NCBI GenBank assembly: GCA_001786395.1
Contig: MFWN01000018.1
Location: 8,317-25,628, forward strand
DNA length: 17,312 nucleotides
Direction: 5' to 3'
Source: Candidatus Pacearchaeota archaeon RBG_13_36_9
GTDB taxonomy: Archaea; Nanobdellota; Nanobdellia; Pacearchaeales; GW2011-AR1
Positions within the stretch are counted from its first letter, which is position 1. Each line of letters opens with the position of its first letter. The translations under genes were made by a program, and so were the position numbers. Below, in pieces: positions 1 through 6,856 of this stretch. Under the pieces are notes generated by a model. That model had not been told where the DNA came from and ran no database searches. It saw only the letters and a program-made list of their open reading frames with translations.

Positions 1-432
1 ATAAAGATTTACGACCGGGAGACTGTGGAATATGGTTATTTGCATAGCCCTACTTTGATATATGAGCTAAAAGACCGCAAAATAATTTACGGCAATTTAA
101 AGCTTTCTGAAAAAAAAAGAACAGTTTATAATGCAGATTTGCGCATGAAATTAAGCTGGAGTGAGGTAGAGGACACCTATCTTAATGGAAGTGACATTTA
201 CCGTGCTTTAAGGAACATTATTGCAGTAAGGCTCATACTAAACAAAATTATAGATAACCAGAAACTTATAGAGTCCTTAGACTGCGAGGTTGGAAAAGCG
301 CTTGTTGAAAGGCTAAAGAGCAACTGTGATTCTAAAACAGACAGAAAAATAGCTCTTACCTATTTAAGAGAGCTTTTAGAGAAAACAAGAGGGGAGATAA
401 AAGGAGCACTATGGGAAAAAATAGAGTTATAA
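1..432 (+). CDS. Probable nucleotidyltransferase, C-terminal part (5' truncated by window edge)
   Basis: The frame is open from base 1, so the gene begins outside the window; the GTG at 25 is probably internal. The visible 143 residues contain SPTLIYELKDRKIIYGN near the start. This resembles the end of pol-beta-type nucleotidyltransferase domains, where a helix is followed by a 'gkiiYG' strand. The rest is charged helix, which suits the helical tail of MNT/KNT-type proteins. The catalytic G-S...D-x-D part would lie upstream and cannot be seen, so activity is unproven. The last 22 bases overlap the next gene in another frame, so the two are probably co-transcribed and translationally coupled. 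An MNT-HEPN-like toxin-antitoxin pair was considered, but the partner lacks a clear HEPN R-x4-6-H motif. Confidence 0.5.
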   Translation: MKIYDRETVEYGYLHSPTLIYELKDRKIIYGNLKLSEKKRTVYNADLRMKLSWSEVEDTYLNGSDIYRALRNIIAVRLILNKIIDNQKLIESLDCEVGKALVERLKSNCDSKTDRKIALTYLRELLEKTRGEIKGALWEKIEL

Positions 433-704
433 AGAGTTTGGGGAAGAACATCGGGAATTTAGTTGTGCATAAAATACTTGCAAAATATACAAACAATCCT
501 GAAGCAGTTGAACATCTAAGGCATGAAATAATTGCTTACCGAGAAAATACAAAAGAAATAGCAGAATCATTTAACTGGAATGATTCAGAAATAGCAGAAA
601 TAAAACTGGAGGCAATGGATGCATTAGAAAAAGAGATGCATCGCGACTATCCAGATGTCAATTTTCCAATGGAAGAAGCAGAAAGGCTCTTCGCCATATT
701 TTGA
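411..704 (+). CDS. Small helical protein of unknown function (97 aa)
   Basis: The ATG at 411 follows a GGAG site about 6 bases upstream and overlaps the preceding gene by 22 bases, which marks an operon. The protein is predicted all-helical and charged, with no signal peptide or membrane segment. Its stretch LEKEMHRDYPDVNFP resembles LEESLHESYPDEFDTP in the protein at 6857-7261 and LEKSFRDSYQDRFPAP in the protein at 13590-13943, so it may be a short, diverged member of the same family. I do not recognise a function. Being paired with a possible nucleotidyltransferase suggests a partner or antidote role, but that is inference. Confidence 0.65.
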   Translation: MGKNRVIKSLGKNIGNLVVHKILAKYTNNPEAVEHLRHEIIAYRENTKEIAESFNWNDSEIAEIKLEAMDALEKEMHRDYPDVNFPMEEAERLFAIF

Positions 705-749
705 ACTAAAAAACTACCTATACCTACGATAAAATGCTAATTGGTACTT

Positions 750-784
750 AAAAAATTGGGAAGCTTTCACTAACCCAATTTTTT
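750..784. terminator. Terminator-like hairpin with 11-bp perfect stem
   Basis: Bases 750-760 and 774-784 are perfect inverted repeats (six A then TTGGG, against CCCAA then six T) around a 13-base loop. A T-rich run follows to about 790. It lies 46 bases after the stop of the 97-aa gene and before a gene-poor stretch, so it fits a transcription end for the first operon. Confidence 0.55.
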
Positions 785-831
785 CTTTTTAACCTGAATC
801 TGATAATACTTTTTATATTCGAGAAATCCTG

Positions 832-921
832 TAATCCATTAGCAAAAAGTATCAAAAAATAGGCAAAAATTCATTCAAAATTGGGAGAAGAAGCAGAAAT
901 TTTAAAGGAGATAATGGATTA
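832..921. repeat. 10-bp inverted repeat flanking a 70-base spacer
   Basis: TAATCCATTA at 832-841 is the exact reverse complement of TAATGGATTA at 912-921. A second inverted pair, ATACTTTTT at 806-814 and AAAAAGTAT at 844-852, sits beside it. The right arm overlaps the start of the nuclease relic. No function can be assigned; in AT-rich DNA this may be chance. Confidence 0.35.
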
Positions 922-1178
922 GTTGTTTTCTTTTAGGTTAGTTTGGTGCCAGAAGGAGATTTAAGAATATTATCTGTAACGTAATATGCAACTTAATTGT
1001 TGAAAAGGGGGTAAGCAAGTGTGATGAAGGCCTTCCAGATTTTCTTGCTATTAAGCCTCTTTTTGTTTTTGAGGTTGTTGAATAAAGCAGGATAAAGAGA
1101 ATTATTAATGTTACTTTAGAGTAGTTACAAATAGAAAGGTTTAAAAAGGGGTATGACTCGGTAGCATTAGGTATTAAA
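884..1178 (+). pseudogene. Decayed PD-(D/E)XK-type nuclease gene (VRR-NUC-like relic)
   Basis: Read across two frames, this gap looks like a broken nuclease gene. The frame at 884 gives EEAEILKEIMD, a TAG stop (920-922), then LFSFRLVWCQ, like the N-terminal helix and strand of VRR-NUC-type proteins. After a frameshift near 945, the frame starting at 942 gives CDEGLPDFLAIKPLFVFEVV, which matches the G-x-PD...E-x-K active-site core with the Lys replaced by Val. A TAA (1083-1085) and a TAG (1122-1124, plausibly a mutated TGG Trp codon) follow. The tail LQIERFKKGYDSVALGIK matches the usual final helix and strand. The relic runs in frame into the RHH gene at 1179. Its family is inferred from motifs only. 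With one frameshift, three stops and a lost catalytic Lys, it cannot be functional. Confidence 0.5.
1120..1149 (+). promoter_or_regulatory. Promoter of the RHH-kinase operon, copy 1 of a 30-nt conserved element
   Basis: It contains GTTACAAAT, then a purine-rich BRE (GAAAGG) and a TATA box TTTAAAAA at 1140-1147. Transcription should begin near 1170, about 9 bases before the ATG at 1179. The element recurs at 7653-7682 with only two purine transitions, also in front of a regulator-kinase operon. It lies inside the 3' end of the decayed nuclease frame. Confidence 0.7.
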
Positions 1179-1322
1179 ATGAAAAGCAAAATTAGTGTTT
1201 CAGTTGATGAAGAAACTTTAGCTAAGGTAGATGAGAGTATCTTAAAAAGAAAATTTAGGAACAGAAGCCACGCGTTTGAGTATGCTTTGAATGAAGTTTT
1301 GGGGGGACAAAATGAGAGCTAG
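1179..1322 (+). CDS. Ribbon-helix-helix (CopG/MetJ-like) DNA-binding protein, 47 aa
   Basis: This short gene has an ATG 32 bases after a strong TATA box. The protein opens with the strand KISVSVDEETLAKVDE, then a helix, a basic turn (KRKFRNRSHAF) and a second helix ending NEVLGG. That is the classic RHH layout: an N-terminal beta strand for DNA contact followed by two helices. At 47 aa it is about one RHH domain, so it should dimerise to bind DNA. Its last 11 bases overlap the kinase ATG at 1312, so the two are translationally coupled. It could autorepress the operon or act as a transcriptional partner of the kinase; both are inference. Such proteins are also antitoxins, but no toxin is adjacent. 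Confidence 0.85.
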   Translation: MKSKISVSVDEETLAKVDESILKRKFRNRSHAFEYALNEVLGGQNES

Positions 1323-2970
1323 CGATCTTAGAAGCACTGTTGGTACAGATGAAGGTTTGGCGGTAGTGGAAGCTGCAGAAATGGGTATAAAAAGAAATCT
1401 TAGCACACATGGAGAACCAAGAACTCCAGATAGGGAATGCATAAAGAAAGTTAAGAGTACAGCTGAAGAAACTGATGTATTGGAGAGGAAAGGATTGGAT
1501 ATTGATGGATTTCATTATACTGGAAAGTGCATAGGGAAAGGAGCTTGGGGGGGTGTTGACCTTTATGTTGATGATTCTGGAATCAAGTGGGGACTGAAAA
1601 GAATAGAGATGGGTCCTTTAGCAGAACAACAGCTAAGAAGCCGGGGGTGGACAATTGATAAGGTTATTAACAATGAGAGGCTGCCATTAGATGCAGCTTA
1701 TCATCACATTGTACCAAGGAGAGTTGAAAGAGATAATAATGGAGTGCCTTATATTGCAATGCCTTATCATGAAGAAGGAGATTTATCAGACAGGATTTAT
1801 AGTTTAGGAATTAATGGCGCTATTCAAGTAGTTACAGACATGTCTGATGCGTTAGCTTATATTCATTCATTAAAAGAAGAACATCCAGGGGAAAAGCCGA
1901 AGCAAAAATCGCATAGGGATGTTAAGCCTGCAAATATTCTTCTTAAGGACGGAGATTTTTATTTAACTGATTTTGGGACTTGCACAAATATTTCAGTATC
2001 TGCCCAAGAAAGTGCAAATTATCCATCTCGTGAAAGAAATTATCTTGCTCCTGAATGCCTTGATGGGAAATTCAAGGATACACCTCAAACAGATATATGG
2101 AGTTTAGGAGCTATATTCTATGAAATGGTTGCAAAGAAAGGCATTTATAATGGATTATCTGACGATGAGAAAAGAGATGATTCTGAAATAATTTCAAAAA
2201 TAGGGGGGGATATCCCAGGAGCTTTTCATGGATTTTTAAGAAAAGCTTTGGCAGTAGACCCTAATGAAAGGTATACAAATGGAAGTGAAATGAAAAAAGC
2301 ATTTGGAAAAGCTATTAAAAAATATGAAAAAACAACCTTGCCTTCAAGATTAAGAAGGTGGGGGCTTGCAGTTGCTGCTGCAGTTGTTCTTGCTGGTGCC
2401 TCAGCAGGATTTGTTCGTATGCAAAACACTTCCGATAATCTGGAAAGAGAAGTGGCAAGAAAATCACAAAGTGCTGAATTTGAGAGAAAAATGGAAAACA
2501 TCCGCTCTTTCTTGATGAAAAATGGAGAAGAGGCCTTTGGCAAGAGCTTCTATACTTTTGCTGATACTCTTGGAGGAGAACAGGCAGTTAATGGATGGCT
2601 GTCAATTTTTAAAGATAAGAAAGTGGGGCTTGCAGCTTATATAGATTCTGAGGGAGTTTTTGCCTCAATGATAGATGCAGGCATAGAGCCAAATGATACT
2701 TCTTTTGACTATAAGAAAATAGAGCAATTTTTGAAAGAAAGAGATTCAAATGCATATTGGGAAGTTGAGGGTATTATAGAACATGATTGTATTGATCGTT
2801 GGATGTTAAGTGGATGGAGAGCATTTGAAAAAGAATGTGCTGAAACTTGGAATCATGTTAAAAAATCTTATCAGCAAGAACAATTAGAAAAACAAAAAGA
2901 AGAACAGAGAGCAGTAGAAGAGCAGAAAAAAAGAGATGAAGCGCACGAAATGGCCATAAGAATTAAATAA
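1312..2970 (+). CDS. Transmembrane Hanks-type serine/threonine protein kinase (552 aa)
   Basis: The ATG at 1312 is preferred over the one at 1291 because GGGGGGA (1301-1307) sits 4 bases before it and it overlaps the RHH gene. All key kinase elements are present: Gly loop GKGAWGG (75-81), ATP Lys 96, a candidate helix-C Glu 122, catalytic loop HRDVKPAN (201-208), DFG (220-222), APE (246-248) and DIWSLG (261-266). The first 60 residues are of unknown role. One membrane segment lies at about 350-368. It is followed by about 180 extracytoplasmic residues with a charged coiled coil at the end (about 515-552). The topology is that of bacterial PknB-type receptor kinases, with the catalytic domain inside and the sensor outside. 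The outer domain is not recognised. It probably autophosphorylates and phosphorylates local regulators (inference). Confidence 0.9.
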   Translation: MRASDLRSTVGTDEGLAVVEAAEMGIKRNLSTHGEPRTPDRECIKKVKSTAEETDVLERKGLDIDGFHYTGKCIGKGAWGGVDLYVDDSGIKWGLKRIEMGPLAEQQLRSRGWTIDKVINNERLPLDAAYHHIVPRRVERDNNGVPYIAMPYHEEGDLSDRIYSLGINGAIQVVTDMSDALAYIHSLKEEHPGEKPKQKSHRDVKPANILLKDGDFYLTDFGTCTNISVSAQESANYPSRERNYLAPECLDGKFKDTPQTDIWSLGAIFYEMVAKKGIYNGLSDDEKRDDSEIISKIGGDIPGAFHGFLRKALAVDPNERYTNGSEMKKAFGKAIKKYEKTTLPSRLRRWGLAVAAAVVLAGASAGFVRMQNTSDNLEREVARKSQSAEFERKMENIRSFLMKNGEEAFGKSFYTFADTLGGEQAVNGWLSIFKDKKVGLAAYIDSEGVFASMIDAGIEPNDTSFDYKKIEQFLKERDSNAYWEVEGIIEHDCIDRWMLSGWRAFEKECAETWNHVKKSYQQEQLEKQKEEQRAVEEQKKRDEAHEMAIRIK

Positions 2971-2978
2971 TCCTATTT

Positions 2979-3890
2979 CTAGTAAGCTAAATTCATTGAA
3001 AGAATAGGGCTGCATCCTACCTGCTGAAGGCGGAAAATTTCTCGAATATATGATACAATAACTGGATTTTTTCCTTTTGAGCTCTCAATTAACTCCAGGC
3101 ATTCTCCAAATTGGAATTTGTTTTTTTGCCTGAAAATTTTGTGTATATTCTCTGTATTTTTATTGAAATATGCGTCTTGGTAGAGTTTGAACTGGGATTT
3201 TAGCTCTAAAAGCATTGGAAGGATAGAAGCATCTATCTTAACTTTGTTTTCTTTAGCAAATTTATACAAATAAAAATAGGCATGCTCTATGTGCATTAAG
3301 AATGTTAAAAGCTCCCACTCCAGAATCGGGTCTTTTTCATATTTTTCTTTAATTAAAGTTCTTCTGCAGAATAAAATGAAGCTGTCTTGGCTGTTTCTCA
3401 TTTCTTCTATTTCCTCCCAGTTCTCGTATTTGCTGTTGGCAAAATCCTCATAAATTATTTCCTGTGTTTCAGAGATAACCATGAACACTTTTCTCATCAT
3501 TACTTCATATTTTTGGCCTGTTGGCTCTGAAATATTCTCTATTTTGCAGTATTCTTCTGATTTTTCAGTTATTTCAAATCCCAGAAGAAGAGCTTTTGTT
3601 ATGTGTTTTATTTTTCTTATTAATTCTTTGTCAGTGTTTTTCAGGACTATTGAATTGAAGCCCCGCCTGTAAGCATGAGTCAGTATAATCTGTATGTCTG
3701 CTTTATTTTCTTCTGTTATTTCTATTGTAATCTCCTTCTTTTCTTTAATCTCACTTCCGATTATTAACGAAGTTTCCAATTCTTTTACATCAACTATGTC
3801 TCCTTCATGCAGCTGTTTTCTATCCACCCATTTCTTAGGAAGGTAGATTGTATACCCGCCACCTCCCTGTTTTATGAGTTTTCTTTCCAT
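2979..3890 (-). CDS. AbrB-PhoU regulator (phosphate-uptake-regulator-like), 303 aa
   Basis: Residues 1-48 (MERKLIKQGGGGYTIYLPKK, then W and ...LHEGDIVDV) form a SpoVT/AbrB-type swapped-hairpin DNA-binding domain. The middle, about 50-125, is a mixed alpha/beta segment. The rest, about 130-300, is helical like PhoU domains. Archaeal proteins of this architecture are usually annotated as PhoU-type phosphate uptake regulators; no phosphate transporter is nearby, so the ligand is unknown. It is paralogous to 9877-10773: both have K-L-x-K-Q-G at the start, a similar helical body and an S-P-x-L-x-x-x-L end. Only 8 bases separate it from the convergent kinase stop. It faces the barrel operon divergently, so it is a good candidate regulator of that gap. 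Confidence 0.8.
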   Translation of the reverse strand: MERKLIKQGGGGYTIYLPKKWVDRKQLHEGDIVDVKELETSLIIGSEIKEKKEITIEITEENKADIQIILTHAYRRGFNSIVLKNTDKELIRKIKHITKALLLGFEITEKSEEYCKIENISEPTGQKYEVMMRKVFMVISETQEIIYEDFANSKYENWEEIEEMRNSQDSFILFCRRTLIKEKYEKDPILEWELLTFLMHIEHAYFYLYKFAKENKVKIDASILPMLLELKSQFKLYQDAYFNKNTENIHKIFRQKNKFQFGECLELIESSKGKNPVIVSYIREIFRLQQVGCSPILSMNLAY

Positions 3891-3910
3891 GAAATATGTA
3901 GGAAAAGGGC

Positions 3911-3920
3911 ATTTTTAAGG
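3911..3920 (-). promoter_or_regulatory. TATA-like promoter for the AbrB-PhoU gene
   Basis: On the minus strand CCTTAAAAAT lies 21-30 bases upstream of the ATG at 3890, preceded by a purine-rich BRE-like stretch. The spacing predicts a leaderless transcript. Confidence 0.55.
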
Positions 3921-3933
3921 TTTTCTATTTTTA

Positions 3934-3957
3934 ATATCAGTGATATCAATAATATCA
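3934..3957. repeat. Three ATATCA repeats with exact 9-nt period (candidate operator)
   Basis: ATATCA occurs at 3934-3939, 3943-3948 and 3952-3957. The first also forms a palindrome with TGATAT at 3941-3946. The array lies between the divergent AbrB-PhoU and barrel promoters, where a shared operator would be expected. Confidence 0.45.
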
Positions 3958-3963
3958 GGAAGA

Positions 3964-4010
3964 TATTAAATTCTCCAGTTCGATGTTTTGTTACTAAAAA
4001 GTAATAAAAC
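3964..4010 (+). promoter_or_regulatory. Promoter and start-site dyad of the first barrel operon
   Basis: A purine-rich BRE-like AGGAAG is followed by a TATA-like TATTAAAT (3965-3972), which predicts a start near 3993. A 10-bp inverted repeat, 3985-3994 against 4001-4010 with one G-T pair, is centred on that point (inner half-sites TTACT and AGTAA). There is no Shine-Dalgarno site before the ATG at 4014. The arrangement suits a repressor operator overlapping the start site. A comparable dyad precedes the other barrel operon (11551-11576). Confidence 0.5.
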
Positions 4011-4013
4011 AAA

Positions 4014-4778
4014 ATGGAAACAAGAAAAACAAATTGGAGATTAAGAATAAAAATGGCTGCTGTTGCGGGGTTAGCTGCAATAGTTGGTGCAGCTAATTTG
4101 TTAGTAAGTGGATGCGGCTCAAACAACAAGCTAGTTGATAAATGTATTACAAAACCGTATGTTGAAACTGCTTTGGTTTCAGATTACGTTGCAAGGCATG
4201 GAATGATGGTTGAGGGGCAAGTCAGGCAGGATTTAGTTAATCTTAATGTTAATGACAGGTTTTCAGCTTTTGTTTGGCAGAACTACTCTTATAAAGAAAA
4301 TGATTTCAACGAAAGAGATTTTGGTTTTTCCTATAATCTGCCTGTAACAGATAAGGTTTCTGTTAGAGGAGGCTATGAATTCTGGGATTATCCTTCTGGA
4401 ACTTTTGGGGATTATGATAATGTTTTGAAAGCAGGAGCTCATTATTCTGGAAAACTTGACTTAGATTTTGATTTAACACACTTACTTCCAACTGAAACAA
4501 CTCCTGAAAGCGGAACAAGATATTATTTCAAAGCTTCTAAAAATTTTCCTGTTGGAAACCTAGGAGATTTTGATGTTTCCTTAACTCCAAGCATAAGCAC
4601 TGCAATAATAGATAATTATTACAGAAGAACAGGGCATTCGCAGGTAACTCCGGGACTTAATCTTGGAGTTGCAAAGAAGAACTGGAGCTTGAACTTATTT
4701 TTAAATGCCCAAGATGCGAAAATTCCAGCATTTAAGAATAAAATGTGGAGCGGAGCAAGTTTAGCTTATAAATTTTGA
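4014..4778 (+). CDS. Predicted lipoprotein with outer-membrane beta-barrel-like sequence (254 aa)
   Basis: The n-region is basic (RKTNWRLRIK), a hydrophobic core runs from about 14 to 30, and a lipobox LVSGC places the lipidated Cys at residue 34. After that the protein is a run of short strands with alternating hydrophobic and polar residues, aromatic girdles and Gly/Asn/Asp turns (VSVRGGYEFWDY, LDLDFDLTHLL, WSLNLFLNAQ). It ends in a strand finishing YKF. This pattern, including the terminal Phe, is that of bacterial outer-membrane barrels. In an archaeon it could instead be a soluble or surface beta-rich protein. It is the first gene of an operon running to 7568; the next gene begins 9 bases after its stop. 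Strand count and pore function cannot be judged by eye. Confidence 0.65.
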   Translation: METRKTNWRLRIKMAAVAGLAAIVGAANLLVSGCGSNNKLVDKCITKPYVETALVSDYVARHGMMVEGQVRQDLVNLNVNDRFSAFVWQNYSYKENDFNERDFGFSYNLPVTDKVSVRGGYEFWDYPSGTFGDYDNVLKAGAHYSGKLDLDFDLTHLLPTETTPESGTRYYFKASKNFPVGNLGDFDVSLTPSISTAIIDNYYRRTGHSQVTPGLNLGVAKKNWSLNLFLNAQDAKIPAFKNKMWSGASLAYKF

Positions 4779-4787
4779 GGATGAAAA

Positions 4788-5573
4788 ATGTTTGCTAGAT
4801 TGTTTAGAAACCCAGTTAAAATTGATAGGGCTATAGATTTAGGTAGTGGAAACCATGTTCAGTCTATAGAAGATTATGATGTTATTAGGGGCATTGAACT
4901 TATTGGAGGCCCAACTCCTATTTCTTATGAGGAAATGGCAAGACATCCTAGAAATAAGAAACTCCCTAAACTAAAAAAACTATTAAATCCCAGATTTTAT
5001 CAGAAGCACTTTTACAGTAAAATTGTTAAATTAGCTGCAGATTCTTTAGGCGAAAAGAAAGGGTTGGTGGAGAGAGTTGTTTCAAGTCCAGTTGATATAA
5101 GTTCTACTGAGAGAAATGTTTTCATATTTCCAGCAGAATTTGTCAATTACAGACAAGCTGTTCAGTTTTTAAGGAGAAGTGAAAGTGGGGAATTGTCTGT
5201 TAATGGAGACAAACCTAACAAATATTCTTCAGGAAGGTTTTTATTTGAAAAATGTGAAGATGAACTCGAAGGATTAGTTGGTGTTGAAGTTTTCTCACAG
5301 CCGGTTGATTTTAGAAAATATTTCGCAACTCCCAAAGAACTTTATGACTGGCAGCAAAACCAGGATTCAATTGAGGTTATTCAGGATGTTTTTGATTCTT
5401 TAAGGAAAAATGTTGAAGAAAAAGCAAAAGAAATAGAAAAAGCAAAAAAAGTAAATGTAAAAGGAATTCTCTTAAGCGATATAAAACCAGAAGTTAATCT
5501 TACTGATAATCTTTTTACAATTAATACAAATTGTTATGGGGATCTTGTTTTAGGGGCAAGTTACCTGATTTAA
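4788..5573 (+). CDS. Unknown cytoplasmic protein with barrel-like C-terminal tail (261 aa)
   Basis: The ATG follows GAGGA at 4777-4781, right after the barrel gene. There is no signal peptide or membrane segment. The N-terminal two thirds is mixed alpha/beta with basic stretches (for example RHPRNKKLPKLKKLLNPRFY). A charged helix rich in Lys, Glu and Ala (about 205-222) follows. The last 27 residues, with VNLTDNL, YGDL and SYLI, resemble the end of the barrel protein at 12778-13383 (VNLTDKL, YGDL, VYKF). The same C-terminal strand motif on a protein without a signal peptide is odd. It may be a fusion or a captured gene end. I do not recognise a family. Confidence 0.6.
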   Translation: MFARLFRNPVKIDRAIDLGSGNHVQSIEDYDVIRGIELIGGPTPISYEEMARHPRNKKLPKLKKLLNPRFYQKHFYSKIVKLAADSLGEKKGLVERVVSSPVDISSTERNVFIFPAEFVNYRQAVQFLRRSESGELSVNGDKPNKYSSGRFLFEKCEDELEGLVGVEVFSQPVDFRKYFATPKELYDWQQNQDSIEVIQDVFDSLRKNVEEKAKEIEKAKKVNVKGILLSDIKPEVNLTDNLFTINTNCYGDLVLGASYLI

Positions 5574-5592
5574 ATTTATAGGAGAAAGGAAA

Positions 5593-5958
5593 ATGAGAGC
5601 TTTAAGAACAGCATGGAATTATCTGGCAGGAAGGAAAAAAACAGAAGAAAGAACAAATCTTTCTTTCGGTGAGGTAGTCCACGTTATAGAAAGCCTAGAT
5701 CCTGCAGTTAGTATAGATATTGTGTTTGGAAAATACGTTGAATCCTATCTCTCTCCTAGAGAAGCAACTAATCTTTTAGAAGGGGAATTCAGAGGCTCAT
5801 TACTTTATCATATTGGTGGTTTATACCAGGTTTTTTCTGGCAGAAAAAATAAAAAACATTATCTTGAGGTAAGACAAAGAAACGTTGTAAATGGGTTAAC
5901 TAGACAAAAAGCCACATTAAGTTTTTTAGTAGAAAATAAATCTGCAGGAGAAAAATGA
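5593..5958 (+). CDS. Small protein of unknown function (121 aa)
   Basis: A purine-rich ribosome site (GGAGAAAGG, 5581-5589) precedes the ATG. The protein is basic and mixed alpha/beta: a positively charged N-terminal helix (RTAWNYLAGRKK), a central FGEVVHVIESLDP segment and a C-terminal basic region. It has no signal peptide, membrane segment or recognised catalytic motif. Its stop overlaps the next ATG by 4 bases (ATGA at 5955-5958), so translation is coupled to the AbrB gene. No homologue is evident in the second module. Confidence 0.6.
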   Translation: MRALRTAWNYLAGRKKTEERTNLSFGEVVHVIESLDPAVSIDIVFGKYVESYLSPREATNLLEGEFRGSLLYHIGGLYQVFSGRKNKKHYLEVRQRNVVNGLTRQKATLSFLVENKSAGEK

Positions 5959-6113
5959 AAACAAAATCATTTACAATCACAAAGAAAATTGCAAAGCACG
6001 GCAAGCAATGTATAATTATCATTCCATCTGCACTTAAAGAACAAATTAATTCAGGAATGTTGGCTAAAATAACGATAGATGTTTTGGAAGGAGGAGAAAA
6101 TGAAATTAGATAA
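5955..6113 (+). CDS. Solo AbrB-type DNA-binding protein (52 aa)
   Basis: This very short gene has an ATG within the ATGA overlap with the upstream gene and a GGAG site just before it. The sequence FTITKKIAKHGKQCIIIIPS followed by a helix (ALKEQIN) and a closing strand (AKITIDVLE) is a minimal SpoVT/AbrB swapped-hairpin domain, which needs a dimer to fold and bind DNA. Close relatives lie at 13392-13589 and 7727-7876; all share ITKKIAKHG. Its 3' end overlaps the next gene by 14 bases. It may regulate its own operon. AbrB proteins are also antitoxins, but the downstream product is not a recognised toxin. Confidence 0.85.
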   Translation: MKTKSFTITKKIAKHGKQCIIIIPSALKEQINSGMLAKITIDVLEGGENEIR

Positions 6114-6855
6114 TGTTCAAATAAGGACAAGGGCAGATTATGCAGGAGGATTAATAGAAGCCTTGGAAAGCCTTCCTTTCAGCCCCTTTGGCTCAGATAA
6201 AAAAATTTTATTAGAAGCAATTTCATCAAGGGCTCATATTCATTTTATTCATCCATCAATAGACCCTAGTTCTGCAATATGCGTTCCAGACGGAGCATCA
6301 GAAATGACTGTGTATGCTGGAATCCCCACAAAAGTTTGTTTTAATTATAAATGCAATGAATTTGCATTGCATTCTGGTCCTCGTGATGATTTAGCACCTA
6401 ATATTACCCCTGGAGAAATGCGCCCATTTCTTGAGAATACAGTTGTAAACTGCCCAGGACAACATGCCAAGTCTTTAACTGATGCTTTAAGACAAATAAA
6501 AGAATCTCCTTTTGTATCAGACTATAGTTTAGTGATTGAAGCAAGTTCTGGTGGCGAAATGAATTATATCTATCCCAGGGAAGAGAATTATCATGGAATA
6601 GTTTCTATTCCAAAAGGAGCATTAGATGTAAGTTTTAATCCAGTTCCTTATGGGGGAGTTTTTTTATTTACTTTAGGAGAGCTTAATTCAAAAGAACATA
6701 AATATACTTTGTTTTTGAAAAAACCTAGTTTTCTTCCAATAAGAAATAGTGTAGCAACATTAGCAGAGCCTGAACCGGATGAGGGTTTAGGAGAATTTAT
6801 TTCAGAAGTGGTATTACAACATCCAAAACAACCTGAAAAAGGTGAGGGAGAATGA
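6100..6855 (+). CDS. Unknown cytoplasmic protein (251 aa)
   Basis: The ATG at 6100 is preferred over 6079: GGAGGAG (6090-6096) is correctly spaced and the AbrB gene overlaps it by 14 bases. The product has no signal peptide or membrane helix. It seems to contain two related halves: AGGLIEALESLPFSPFGSD...LLEAISSRAHIHFIHPS near the start, and KSLTDALRQIKESPFVSDYS...IEASSGGEMNYIYPRE in the second half. Each is a helix, an SPF turn and a strand, followed by a segment with a 'vPdGA / iPkGA' pattern. This suggests an internal duplication of a domain of about 110-120 residues. I do not recognise it. Its coupling to the AbrB gene implies a shared job. Confidence 0.6.
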   Translation: MKLDNVQIRTRADYAGGLIEALESLPFSPFGSDKKILLEAISSRAHIHFIHPSIDPSSAICVPDGASEMTVYAGIPTKVCFNYKCNEFALHSGPRDDLAPNITPGEMRPFLENTVVNCPGQHAKSLTDALRQIKESPFVSDYSLVIEASSGGEMNYIYPREENYHGIVSIPKGALDVSFNPVPYGGVFLFTLGELNSKEHKYTLFLKKPSFLPIRNSVATLAEPEPDEGLGEFISEVVLQHPKQPEKGEGE

Positions 6856-6856
6856 A

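Noticed and set aside
1..704. MNT-HEPN toxin-antitoxin pair
   Set aside because: The small partner has no clear R-x4-6-H HEPN motif, and the nucleotidyltransferase active site lies outside the window, so the pair cannot be supported.
938..1189. Minus-strand open frame of 83 codons over the nuclease relic
   Set aside because: Its hydrophobic translation has no domain logic, and the opposite strand shows nuclease motifs plus a promoter, so it is a shadow.
1291..1311. ATG at 1291 as kinase start
   Set aside because: The extension MKFWGDK lacks its own ribosome site; the ATG at 1312 has GGGGGGA at correct spacing and the usual overlap with the upstream gene.
3934..3957. CRISPR or replication-origin iterons
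   Set aside because: Only three 6-base repeats in 24 bases, with no cas or replication genes nearby.
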